DNA from: Siphonodentalium dalli | Taxonomy: Eukaryota > Mollusca > Scaphopoda > Gadilida > Siphonodentaliidae | Direction of reading: 5' to 3' | Assembly (NCBI GenBank): GCA_032622095.1 | Contig: CP136064.1 | Location: forward strand, 194,589,948 to 194,653,947 | Length of the DNA stretch: 64,000 nt | Part shown: piece by piece, positions 9,594 through 20,448 of the stretch | Position numbering within the stretch: the stretch's first letter is position 1 | How the letters are laid out: every line of letters begins with the position of its first letter | The notes under the pieces: model-generated | Told to the model about the DNA's origin: nothing | Seen by the model: only the letters and a program-made list of their open reading frames with translations | Databases searched by the model: none | Made by a program: the position numbers and the translations under genes

Positions 9594-11130
9594 CTGGAAG
9601 TAGAAGACGTTTTGATTAAGAAACAATAATGGGCGTGCTGAGGTCCATTTGATTAAGAAACAATAATGGACAGTTAAATAACTCCATGAGGCCCTGATCG
9701 ACAGGGCCTTATCTTTTTACCGCACATTTAAAACTGAAGTTACCCAATTACAAGACTTCAACACATGTTTTAGAGTACCGAATACATACTATATGATATA
9801 GCGTATATATAGATTATATATGTTAATTATCTTAGTATTACGTGACTGAAGGTAGCAATACATGATTGTATAACTATTAACCATAGGCACTACATCAAGT
9901 CCACCATAAATCATGGGACCGGACCAACATTAGAATCACAATCAGCAATATAATCAGCCACAATGGGCATAACTTAATCATAGATATGTTAGAACTATCC
10001 AGTGAAAAATATCTGCCATTATTACAATGCAGCCTTTAGTTAAACTCAAAAGTTGTGATGATGCTCTTGACATTTGATACCCCTTTAATGAACAAAAAAT
10101 AAAGGGTTTCGACGGTACTCAGGATACCATTAAGTCTAAAAAGGACCACACATAGTTCGAAGTCCGGGATCAATGTGATCACCCAACATAATCATGGTAG
10201 AGCCATTGTACTCCGTTTTAGAGTGCGGCTATGAAAAACTTTGTGATGGAACTCTGGATACCCGTAAATCGAATCGAATCAAAATAGTTAAATTATTTTG
10301 ATTTAACAATAATTAGATGACATTAAATAAGTGAGTGATGGAAGGAAATGGTGGGAAGAGAAACAGCGAAATGTTCTTATAAATATAAAGTCACATGGCG
10401 GTTTGCGCTCTAAATATACCCAATAATAGTTGCTTTTAAATTGTTCCCTGAATCGAATTTGTCGATAAATACTATCCTACTTTTCTACGAGCATTATATG
10501 TCCGACAAATATTTTCACGTCTGTGCGCAAAATCTTAAACAGCTGGAAAATAGCTGCGATCATGGCAATCATTTTTCAGATTACATGAAGCCGGTATATC
10601 AATATTTCGTCAACCTATGTTATACATCCATTATACCTAGACAAAATTTGGAAGCTTGTCTATTTAAGAACTATCTGGTATATAGAAAAAATTATGATTA
10701 TGGAAAATATTGTTCCAATTAAGATCGAAGCTATGATGCCATTCCTGTGGGGCATGAATTAAACATTGTAGACTTCAACACTGTAGGCAATAAAGATGTT
10801 GTCCAACAACGAACATCAATAAGGGTTAGGGAATCCAAATATAGACGATGAAATTTGGTCACTTGTCGCATGGATCTTACATGCCACCCGCATAATCAAA
10901 ACTGTTTGTTGTACCTTTATGTACATATTATAGCGCACATGTTTACCAACATTCACGTCGTAAACTGATTTGAGCCCACATATGGTGTTATGGTTATGAA
11001 AGTAATAATTATTGTTTTCTAACATCTATATCAACGATAACACTCGCCACTGACCCCCCCCCCCCCCCCCTGTATGGAATGGTCGGGAAATGCTATGATT
11101 TTAGAAGGCTGTGACGTTTAATGAACATAC

Positions 11131-11296
11131 CTGGTCGGTGCTGGAGAAGACGACTAACTTTTTCAGAATGATCATCGTGGATGGTGAATTCGTCGGAAAC
11201 TTTACGCTTCATAATTGTCTGATGGCTTGCGAGTTGTTTGTCGTTGTTTGCTGCGAAATTAAGACTGAATGAAAGTCGTCGAGCATTGAGGGACAT
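11131..11296 (-). CDS. Forkhead gene copy 2, exon 1
   Basis: Encodes 55 residues, MSLNARRLSF... to ...LLQHRP, plus one base. The donor CCAG/GTATGT is at 11130/11131. The phase-1 donor fits the phase-1 acceptor at 9593/9594 exactly and gives a Gly codon. The 1537-bp intron lies between. The first ATG follows an in-frame TAA directly; the second ATG, residue 29 (MKRKVSDEF), has A at -3, and the residues after it are better conserved in unit A (3 changes in 28) than those before (6 in 21), so initiation at residue 29 (441-residue product) is at least as likely. There is no known domain; the segment is basic, then acidic/His-rich. Confidence 0.7.
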
Positions 11297-11630
11297 TTAA
11301 ACAGATCTATTGTTTTTACAATGAGTTCTACTGACACCCATTTGGAAGCCCTCGAGAAAACCGCACGCGTCATTGTTAAAATAATATTGACCAATCGCGT
11401 TGCAGCAATGAAACCATGCCTTGTACTCACTAACGGAAAGTTCAACTCAATTAACGTAGTCAGTGATCACAACTAATTAGGAGACAAGTTTGGTGTACTG
11501 ACCACGTGATTACTGAAGGGACGTAGACTAGTGAACATCGTTCCTGTGCCGTTTTCAGTCTGACTATGTGTTGACACTGTTGTTGCCGATTCGTGACAGG
11601 GTTCAACGGAGAAGCACCATGAGCTCTTTT
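11297..11630 (-). promoter_or_regulatory. Conserved upstream block of Fox copy 2
   Basis: Roughly 330 bp directly upstream of exon 1, close to 94 percent identical to unit A, where neighbouring spacer and intron are clearly more diverged. Contains CCAAT on the plus strand (11391-11395) and CACGTG (11503-11508). No TATA box is obvious. The transcription start is not known. Confidence 0.45.
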
Positions 11631-14083
11631 TTTTCCGAAATTGAAATACTTTGAAAGACTAATTAATTATGACACTAATACTCTGGTTGTAGGCGGTTAA
11701 TCAGCCTGCTGTGAAACGAACGCTGATAATTGCTGGTATTTTTTTCATTTTGTTTTGCCTGGTTAGCTGGAATCTGGCTTCGGAAATTCTGGATTATTTG
11801 GTGTTAAATCGAACGGGGGATTTTTAAAGTCAGTTAACAAGTAGTGCTAATGGTAAATTCTGAATGTCATCCCGTTTCAACTAATAAACGTAAATCAAAC
11901 TGTGAACATGCATCGCATAATCTGGGCAGATTTATGGAAATTATTTTTTATTTTTCAACATGATTCGTGACATGACCTCGTCGTTTCTAAATTCTATTAC
12001 TGAACAAATCTTTCTGTGGTATATAAAGACCGCGTAGTCATTTTATATTAGTATGCCCAAACTTGAAAGAGCTGAGATCAAGATATATAAAGAAATATTA
12101 CTATAAAAGACCCAATACATTGAAGCTAACGGACCTATTTAATAGCGGTAACAAACGAACGCTAACTAATCTTGCTCTATTTATTAAGAAAGCCCAATCA
12201 ATAACGAGGATCTCCTGAGGTACACCAAAAAACTACCAGCCCTCGGGCTTGTTGTCTGATCCTCATTTCCATACATTATCTCTTATATGTTGTATATTTA
12301 TGTCATTTGTGTATTATGTGTATTATGTTTGGATTTGGAAATAAAAATATGTTTACACTAAAAAACTACCAAAACATATCCAAACCCACTGATTACTGAC
12401 CACATATCCCATATTATATTGTCGTATATTTATTCACTGCACGCATGCACAATTCATAACTATTTTGAAATTGAACACTGCATATGTTCCACTCTATATG
12501 TCAAAACGACGACGAGTATATACCAATAAATTGAAAATTGAATTGAATATAAGTATTTCATATGACATGAAACACTCCCCATGGGGCGTGCATGGTGAAA
12601 TAGCAATTACCCAATGCTAAAATTATTTATTTTTCATAAATTTGATATCCAAATATGCAAACAATAGCGTTGTTGTTATAAATGAAATACATGGAGTGAC
12701 TATTGTTGTCGGAGTGATTTCCCCATGTTTATCACCAGATAATTCGTCCAGAATAAAGTAGTAAATATTCACATTTGCGCATAGTTCAAACGTTCATTGT
12801 GTTCTCTGAAATGGTACAATCAAAAGTTAGAATTTTCGTCAATCTTAGTTCATATATAGCTATATTCTTCCACTGGAGATAGTGTTTGGATACTAACTTA
12901 TCGACTTTGTTCACCGAAAGAAGTCCGTAATATGTATTTAACTAATTTATCGGTCGGTATTTCCCCACATGTCCAGACCGCGATACAAAATAATATACAT
13001 ATATGTACAAGAAAACCATAGTCAGAAATGGTAACGCCCACAAGATCATATTATTAGCCATAAATATATAAATTATAATATAAAATATATTGGTTACATT
13101 AATGCACCGCCTCAGAATTCCGTTAAAACAACTAATCCTTCAAATTATTACAAAAAACTACGGCTTATTACTTCAGGTTTTTCATTCACCAAACCAGAAA
13201 GCTTCTAAAAGCGGATCAAAATTATGTTCCCGCCATAAAATCTCCAAGTGTGCATGGCCCAGCCATTGGTCATACCTAAACATCGAACGCAATTAACGCG
13301 GTCATAATAGTTACACACTGCAACTATAAGACATCCAGCGAATACACACCCCACGAAAACCCGAAATGTGTTGTCCTGCGAGATATCCCATCGCTATAGC
13401 TCAATTTGACTCGACCTGATTAGCCTTCCTACAATATCATAAAACAATAAAGCTTCTCAAATCATCGGCATAGTCAGTAGAACTTTCACGAACTTGGATA
13501 TTCCAACTACAGCTTTTACCGGACTCGGGGTCGCAGTACAACTTTAACGCGTCCCAAAATAACCGGAAAACAAAACAATTATCTATTTATAAAATCCCCA
13601 TGGGACCACAGATTTCTAAAATTTGTAGAACAGTATACACCGGTGGCGTTAATAACTAACTAGATATATTTAAAACCAGTTCATAGTACATTTAGTGTCA
13701 TCTTTACCGATGTCCATTTGCATATATTTTTGTTCATGCTGTTTGTTCTGTGACACAAAATATTGTTGTATATTGGCATGCAGTAATAAACTAACTACAT
13801 AACAATTATAATTCTGCTAAATCAGCAGGACAGGCATACATCACAACATGATCTGCTGCCCAGGGTCGGTGTTTATTAAGCTCCTAGGGTGTATACTGCG
13901 AGGCTGATCTGGCGATTTCATAGGAGCTATGTGCTAACTTTGATTAACAATGAACTCGTTATATTGCATACTGGTTAGACTTTTTGCAGGATGTATGAAT
14001 TCGCAGATGTCTCATTGTTGAAGTATGTAATTTTTATGACAGCGCTAATTGCATTTATGACTAATACTATGATCTTGATGACG
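11631..14083. other. Unit B spacer
   Basis: Non-coding sequence shared with units C-F at high identity. Apart from the retro-insertion at 12239-12359 I see no gene or structure. Short open frames here have no family resemblance and no independent support. Confidence 0.5.
12239..12359 (+). mobile_element. 121-bp 3' end of a non-LTR retrotransposon
   Basis: Insertion private to unit B, with a 12-bp target-site duplication aaaaaactacca at 12227-12238 and 12360-12371. Its sequence, from the ccctcgggcttg box to tgtttacact, is identical by eye to the last 120 bp of the element at 34140-35650. Confidence 0.85.
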
Positions 14084-14640
14084 TTACCATTTCTGACTAT
14101 GGTGTTCTTGTTGTTTCTTGTGACAGTGCGAGTGATTTGCTTGATTGAGCGCTGTTGGAAATGACACCTTTCTCTTTTGAGTAATTCCAGGTCTCCTATA
14201 GGGTGTCCGAGGATTACCTAATTACTTAATTTGTGTGGCCGTGCGACAATCAGTATATGTTGATTTACACAACTAACTACACACAAGCTACCAGATTATG
14301 TGATGGGATCAAGAACAGAAAAGTGGGAGAAGCAACAAAATCGATTACCTGTTTAGTTTTTTGCCCCCCCCCCCCCGACTTAGTATTGTAAATACATAAG
14401 ATACCATTTCTGATTATGGTGTTCTTGTTGTTTCTTGTGACAGTGTAAGCGATTTGCTTGATTGAGCGCTGTTGGAAATGACACCTTTCTATTGTGAGTA
14501 ATTTCATGTCTTCAATAGGGTGTCCAATGATTAGCTAATTACTTAATTGGTGTGATCGTGCGACAATCAATATACCATTATATGCTGATTTACACAACTA
14601 ATTAAACACAAGCTACCAGATTTTATGTTTACAGCACAAA
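14084..14640. repeat. Internal tandem duplication in the unit B spacer
   Basis: Two copies of a segment of about 230 bp, starting accatttctgactatggtg at about 14089 and accatttctgattatggtg at 14403, period about 314 bp, separated by a C-run. Unit A has one copy. Confidence 0.7.
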
Positions 14641-14705
14641 ATGAACAAACATTGAATGCACGTTTCGTAGATGTATGGTCATGTATGCTTATATAAATTA
14701 GTGTC

Positions 14706-14890
14706 AATTTTTTTTATTTCCAAATCCAAAAAATAACATAATATACAGATGACGCAGTCATATATACAAAAGTAGAAGAGTTAATGTATGGAAACGAGGA
14801 TCAGACAACAAGCCCGAGGGCTTATATATGAAGTCTTCTCCTCTTTGACGACATTCCCCCTTCCCCAATAAGTGAGGGAGGGGTATCGAC
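14706..14890 (-). mobile_element. 3' end of a non-LTR element, fixed in the repeat unit
   Basis: The reverse complement shows the same ccctcgggcttgttgtctg box and a ggatttggaaataaaaa end as the elements at 12239-12359 and 34140-35650, with more substitutions. It is present at the same place in units B-E and partly in F, so it predates the duplications. Confidence 0.7.
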
Positions 14891-15002
14891 CAGACGGGAA
14901 GACATTGAAATAATAGTTTTTATGAGAAATGGAGATATATAGCTAAATTTGAGTCAGGGTTGGAAAAACAGGGAGAAGATAGTGTTGTGGACAGCAGAAG
15001 GC

Positions 15003-15004
<2 letters not shown>

Positions 15005-15034
<30 letters not shown>
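15005..15034. repeat. (GA)n microsatellite, unit B
   Basis: About 15 GA repeats followed by a G-run. Length differs in every unit. Confidence 0.9.
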
Positions 15035-15041
<7 letters not shown>

Positions 15042-15631
15042 TGAGAAAGTAGAAGACAGGAGGATGAGAGATGTTACCTGTAGGGCGTGTTAACGGAAAT
15101 TTTTGACGGATCTCGCGGGTAGTTCTACGGTAAAGGGGCCAAACCATGTCTTGATGAACTTTTTATCTCTACAACAAACATCATACCTATAGTAGAAATC
15201 CGCGTGACGGTAATGATATTTAATAAACGTAAGCTGATGGGTGGGCTTACTTTTGGTTTTCTCTATCAATCGATTTTCATCGCAAACTGTTCAGCTCTAG
15301 TCAGATGAATGAACTTAGTAATTAGATGCATCAATCTTCCACCTTCATCTTGAAACTTCATAAAAATAGCATCAAATGCCCGCGTGACGGTAATGACGGG
15401 GGTACGGGGATGTCGATTATTGAACCAGCAAAACAAAAATTGCATATATCATTGGAATATCTCCTGAATACGGGACATGAAGATCACTCCATTGTATCCG
15501 GAAATGTATTTCTAACCAATAAAACAATCTCACTTCTTATAATTTCGCTTTAAAAAAATCTCATTTTAGTGATTATGGGTTATTTTACCCCCAAATCCGA
15601 TTACGTTTCTGGATATCGCGGGAATTATTTA

Positions 15632-16440
15632 CAGGCAAAAAACCAAAAAGCATCACATTTAAATGATCTGGAGTAGATATGGTCTACTTGTAATGGATAA
15701 TAAAATTATGTATCCGTTATTAAAACAGTGAAAAGTAATTGTTTATTGAATAAAAATAATCTAATGGGCGCCCGGTGAATCGAACCCTTTTCTCTTTAAA
15801 AAAATTGACAATATCTACATTTATACCACTAGACCACGGGAGCTTCTATATTTTTGGACTAAATAATAAGCTATATGAGTTATTGGTTTCATTTCAAATT
15901 ATGTACCCTGAATTCATTGCAGACACCCCCCCCCCAAACTTTGGTCAAAATTTTCAACAGTTGGAAATTTCATACCTGACACAACATTAGTTGGAAATTT
16001 CACACCAATAATAGGTTGAAAATGTTCTTGTAGTTTGATTTTAAAACAATTTATTGGGGGGAAATTATTGTTTTTGGACCAATATTTGCATATTTTCCTT
16101 CTTTTGGTAAATTTTTTGGACTGAAATGGCCATCAGTTAGAAATTTTCCAACCTAAGGTCAGGTTGGATTTTCCAACACTTGGCGGAAAGCTTGTGTCCT
16201 GGTCCCTATGCAATTTTCACAGGCAAAAACTAAAAAACATCATATTTATAGTTAGGGTCTACTTGTAATTGATAGTCAAAATTAATTTTCCGTTATTAAA
16301 ACTGAAAAATAACAATTTAACAGATAAAATACAATAAAGGTACTGCCGATAAATCGAACCCTATATCGCCACAAGAAGTCATATTGTGGTTCCCACTGGA
16401 TGACGTCCATTTGGTGTATACTGTATTCATTGCAGGGACG
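15632..16440 (-). repeat. Pair of related direct repeats with tRNA-like B-box sequences
   Basis: Two diverged copies (15632-15930 and about 16222-16440) begin caggcaaaaa, share cttgtaatngata and ccgttattaaaac, and end gtattcattgcag. On the minus strand each has a B-box-like GGTTCGATTCA, and the first has an A-box-like TGGTCTAGTGG at tRNA-like spacing. The acceptor stems do not pair, so these are not tRNA genes; old tRNA-derived SINEs or long terminal repeats of a lost element are possible. The sequence between them (15931-16221) shows no gene. Confidence 0.4.
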
Positions 16441-16719
16441 TTACGACTTCAGGGCGTACCCCTCAATCTAAGAAACATTGAAGTTTCAGACTGAAATTAC
16501 ATAATTATAGACAGTATATTTGAAATTGGGTATCTTTTTCATTTCGATCCATATGGGACGGGACAAGACGGCAAATTTCCATTCTTTTCCCTTCGGTGTG
16601 GGTGGAGTTAAATTTAAAACTGACCATTGTAACCCTGGATAAAAAGAAATTCTTCATAAAAGTTACTCACCAAGACGATCCCTGGATGATTGTTGTCGAC
16701 AATCTTTAACTTAGATTAA

Positions 16720-17098
16720 AGGTACTCAATCCGATTAAGCACCCCTAAATTACTATTTCTTTGTTTTCGGGGGTAAAAAATATTTGATTCGAGTCGAGGA
16801 ACGCACCCTTCAAAGCTCAGAGTGTTCAGATATCAATTTTTGAAATGTGTTAATTTTCGGAGAAGTGGGACACTTCCACGTCTCAAACGGACAAATTGCG
16901 GGTGTAAGATGGATAACTCTAAAATCAAGTGCTTATTATTGTTAACAATAAGCACTTGATTTTAGAGTTATCCATCTTACACCCGCAATTTGTCCGTAAT
17001 TTGTCCGAAAATTAACACATTTCAAAAATCGATATCTGATCACTCTGAGTTTTGAAGGGTGTTGTTCTTCGACTCGAATCAAATATATTTGAGTACCT
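16720..17098. mobile_element. TTAA-flanked foldback element, unit B
   Basis: The ends are aggtactcaa and ttgagtacct, each next to TTAA (16716-16719 and 17099-17102). Most of the element is an imperfect inverted repeat; the centre, 16888-16996, is a 109-bp almost perfect palindrome around gttaac. TTAA flanks are typical of piggyBac-mobilised elements, but the tips are not the usual CCY, so the class is open. Confidence 0.65.
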
Positions 17099-17243
17099 TT
17101 AAGCTTCTATTCTATACATGCATTTTGTATAGAATAGCTTTTGGGGGGGGGGGTGTCGCTCTAATTTCACAACACCGCCCACCAATACTATAAAGCACAA
17201 TATATCATATACGCGAGAACGTAATGTTTCTTGTTTCTTTCAG

Positions 17244-18480
17244 ATGTCAGCAAAGTTATCAGTAAAAGAACGGCAAAGGCTCCGGAGGATGAGAATAAAA
17301 AATGAGCCAGAAATAAACCAACGATATCTGCAGACAGAAAGAGAAAGATACCAAGAAAGGAAACGTATGGGAAAAGTAAAAAAGGTCAGCGAACTCACTC
17401 TCGATGAGGCAAAACGCAAGAGAGTTAGCTGGAAGTAAAATAGTACGAGATGGAGAGAAAAGAAGGCAAAAGATCAAACTGAATTTTTAATGACATTGGC
17501 ATTAATAGGCACACCATGCGGCGGCGAAGTTTCGACGGATCAGCATTCAGCTAGCAGTAAAAAGGGTAGAGGTAGACCACGTATTAGAGACGCGGCAAGA
17601 TCAAAAGCATATCGAACAATTGACAAATTGGAGAGTGTACTGAAAGACAAAGAAAGGAAGATACATCGACTTAACCATTTGAGTGCCAGGTCGATTTTTG
17701 TATCAACCCATATACCCTGTACCAATGCATTCTCTTATATATGCGAGTCGACCATAGGTCGCTTCGCATATATAAGAGAATGCATTGGCCTAACAATGTT
17801 TGTTTTTTTTACAATGTTTTTTTTTACAATTTTAATAATTTATTCTTATAGTCTTTAACAGACTTATTTTGTAGGTTTAGGGCCGATGAGATCAGCCCCT
17901 GGCACTCAAAGAGTTAAGAAACGAAATGATCGCCTGATCGCAAAAATAATGAAGTTAAATCAACCCCGAACAGCAAGGCAGTCAAACTGATGTCTAGCAA
18001 CTCAAAGGATGACATTAAAAAGTTAGACGGGCCTTGGTGTTGCAAGATGCGTTTATGGAAGATGTGCAGGGTATGAAGAACAATAAGAGCGGTCAGCGTA
18101 AGTTACTTCAAACAGTTCGATTATCTATTCTGAAAAGATATAGATGCGTTAGCGGTTTCAGGCGTGAGGCAGGTGTTGGAAAGAAATGTATGCAAAACCT
18201 ACACAAGAAAAAGTCCAGATTAGTCGAAAAAAGTAGACTCATGAAGACTGCGATAATGGAATTCTTATATCGTGATGACAATACAAGAATTTCAGCAGCA
18301 AAGAAGGACAAAAAGCATGGCCATCAAAAACGTTTCCTCTTGTCATCTTTACGTGTCTTACACAGGAAGTATCTTTCAGAAAGTAGTTAGCCTGCGTCGT
18401 ACAGTTTTTTCTGCCGAAACAGACCTTCGCATGTTATAATACCAACACTTCGAGATAGATATGTGTGCCTATGTAGATAC
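17244..18480 (+). pseudogene. Coiled-coil gene relic, unit B copy
   Basis: Starts right after a pyrimidine-rich CAG acceptor (tttcttgtttctttcag), so it derives from an intron-containing gene. The first part (MSAKLSVKERQRLRRMRIKN...) is highly charged and helical. An in-frame TAA at 17436-17438 breaks it, followed in the same frame by GRGRPRIRDAARSKAYRTI. A MITE interrupts the frame at 17675. The later part (from about 18034) has FLYRDDNTRISAAKKDKKHG and RFLLSSLRVLHRKYL. I recall similar uncharacterised proteins from molluscs and cnidarians; the function is unknown. The 3' end is deleted relative to unit D. Confidence 0.6.
17675..17913. mobile_element. piggyBac-like MITE inside the pseudogene, unit B
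   Basis: TTAA at both edges (17671-17674, 17914-17917). The terminal inverted repeats read TTAACCATTTGAGTGCCAGG and, inverted, TTAACTCTTTGAGTGCCAGG. An internal 25-bp inverted repeat lies at 17722-17746 and 17764-17788. Removing the element with one TTAA joins the flanking coding frame without a gap. Confidence 0.75.
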
Positions 18481-18795
18481 TGTGAGAACATCATTTATAT
18501 CGATCACGTTATCGTTACTAAGTGCTTGGAAATGTTATATTGTGCTGACTCAATGTGCTGCATGGTCTAGTCTCAAATTATCGGCAGATCGCACAGCGTT
18601 TCTTTTCAACAACTATATACGCGTATTTATGTTACAGTCTGGGCACAATTTGTTCTATATAAGATGTCAAACAATGATTGGATCAATTTGTTTTATGGTG
18701 CAGCTGGACATTTCAAGGTGGAGACCCCCTAGCCACGTCCCTGGGCTGGAGATGACGAGTTCTGACTATTGATACTCGAAGAAAGTGTATGATCA

Positions 18796-18801
18796 TTTAT
18801 T
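18796..18801 (-). terminator. Poly(A) signal of Fox copy 3
   Basis: AATAAA, same place as in unit B. Confidence 0.5.
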
Positions 18802-19031
18802 AATCTCAACAAAAACAATTTTATACAACAGTATAATTAGCACAGTTATCTAATGACACGACTGTAAGCAGAAAATGATTCGGGTAATATATACAATTGA
18901 CGAATCAAGAAATCTACATGCTAGTAAATACAATTACACCTGTCATCGTAACTATAACAACGTAATAAATAGCAACAAACAGATATTCCATAAAAGGCGA
19001 ATATGAATTTCAAGAGAAAGTATGCTCTTTC

Positions 19032-19123
19032 AGCTTTTCTGCAATGAATCTAAACCAATATTCTTAGTTGTCAATAATGGTTAACAACTAAGAATATTGG
19101 TTTAGATTCATTGCAGAAAAGCT
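19032..19123 (-). repeat. Perfect 40-bp inverted repeat in the 3' UTR of Fox copy 3
   Basis: Arms 19032-19071 and 19084-19123, identical to unit B although flanking bases differ between the two units. Confidence 0.85.
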
Positions 19124-19204
19124 AATATATTTGATATGACATGATTTTGATATGTCGTGTTGTATATGTGGCAATTATGGAATATCATACAACAATAACA
19201 TGAT

Positions 19205-20448
19205 TCATGAATACTTAACAGAATTTAAGCAATAAGGTGACTGAATATCACTGGAATGAGCACTATCAACATATAGTTCGTTGGGAGGCGATTGGAACGA
19301 CGGCGCCGACACTGGGGATTCCATAACAGGAGGAGTGCTGGTGTAGTATGGAGAACCGAAGTGGTATGGACGTTGATATCCGTGTCCATACTGCTGGTAA
19401 CCGCTGAAGCTGTATGTGGGATTGAACTGATAAGGCACTGACGAGTAACTGTATGTATTTGTAGGGTGAGAACACTGTTCGTATTTAGAGCTTGACTGCG
19501 GTTGAACATAAGCTGATGCGTCGACTGGTTGAATCGTACGTAGTGGCGAACTGCTCGGAAGATCACTGATATACGATGAGTCCAATTTATAGTCAGTGAG
19601 CCGTCTTTTGACATCGAACTCTGGACTGGAATCGAACACTGTCTCATAACCACTATCCACACTAATGTTTGGTGACGAGTAACTAACAGGACTTGTTGAA
19701 GCACACGGGGACATAACCGGGGAGTCGGATGGCGAAGAAGGATCACTGGCGACGAATGGTTGAACTGGTGACGCAATTGACGGGAGCCGGTCGGTAAACT
19801 GCTGCTCGATCGTTGTTGGTTTAACTGACGTCGCGGTGCCGTCACGTGGTGATAGATCGCAGATCTGTCTCTCGAAGACTTTTCTCGGATCAGCTGACAT
19901 GTAGAGCTGGTGCTTGAATGTCTCCATCCTATGTAACAACGCAGCGGATACACGGTCCCAGAACTGGCCGGCGTTCACTCGATAGTAGCCCCAACGCAGG
20001 GTGTTTGTGCCGCTCTCTCGGTCGACGTTAGATCGATAGTCTCCCTTGGCGAATGTGGGAAGGCTGCTGGGGACGATGGTCCAGAGGAATGTAGCTCTGC
20101 CGAGAGGTCCGGACTGGGGCTGACCGCGACCGACGCCGATCTTGGTGAAGCATTTGGTTTTGGAGAGGCTATGTCTGACGGCGTTCTTCCAGTGTTCTCT
20201 CGTCGAATGTCGGAAGAACGAGAAGCGATGCTTGATGTAGCGGTAGATCTCGGTGATTGGCAAGCAGAAGTTTGGAGATCTCAGTACGGCGATGTAGATG
20301 AGTTCGGTGTAGGAGTAGTTGGGCTTGACGTTGATATCATCGCTGACGTCAAGGCGTTCGTAGAGGGCGATGAAGTTGTCCACGACTTTGCGGAGATCTA
20401 TGTCGGCTTCTTGTGAAATTTGAGTCTGCGTTTGTTGTTCGTAGGCCC
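19205..20448 (-). CDS. Divergent forkhead transcription factor, copy 3, exon 2
   Basis: Intact. The forkhead domain is identical in protein to copy 2, while its DNA differs at several third positions (for example GGC/GGT and CCT/CCC in GRGQPQSGP). Tail differences from copy 2: L in HQLYMS, V in YETVF, K in DYKLD, R in GYQRPYHFG, E in PPNELYV, A in DSAHSS. The acceptor is CAG then GG, so the split Gly codon reads GGG in place of GGT. The protein is identical to copy 4. Confidence 0.88.

Noticed and set aside
10441-10722. 93-codon plus-strand frame in the Fox intron, kept in all units
   Set aside because: Its first codon is TTG; conservation is explained by recent duplication; the same region in unit A (about 620-750) does not keep the frame.
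11209-11445. 78-codon minus-strand frame overlapping exon 1 and its upstream block
   Set aside because: Different frame from exon 1; the block is better explained as regulatory sequence; interrupted in unit A by the insertion.
15765-15845. Possible tRNA gene (B box and A box on the minus strand)
   Set aside because: The acceptor arms do not pair and the anticodon region does not fold; a relic at best.
18461-18772. 103-codon plus-strand frame between the relic and the Fox 3' end
   Set aside because: Starts in the deleted relic and runs through the Fox 3' flank; no domain, and the starting part is absent in unit D.
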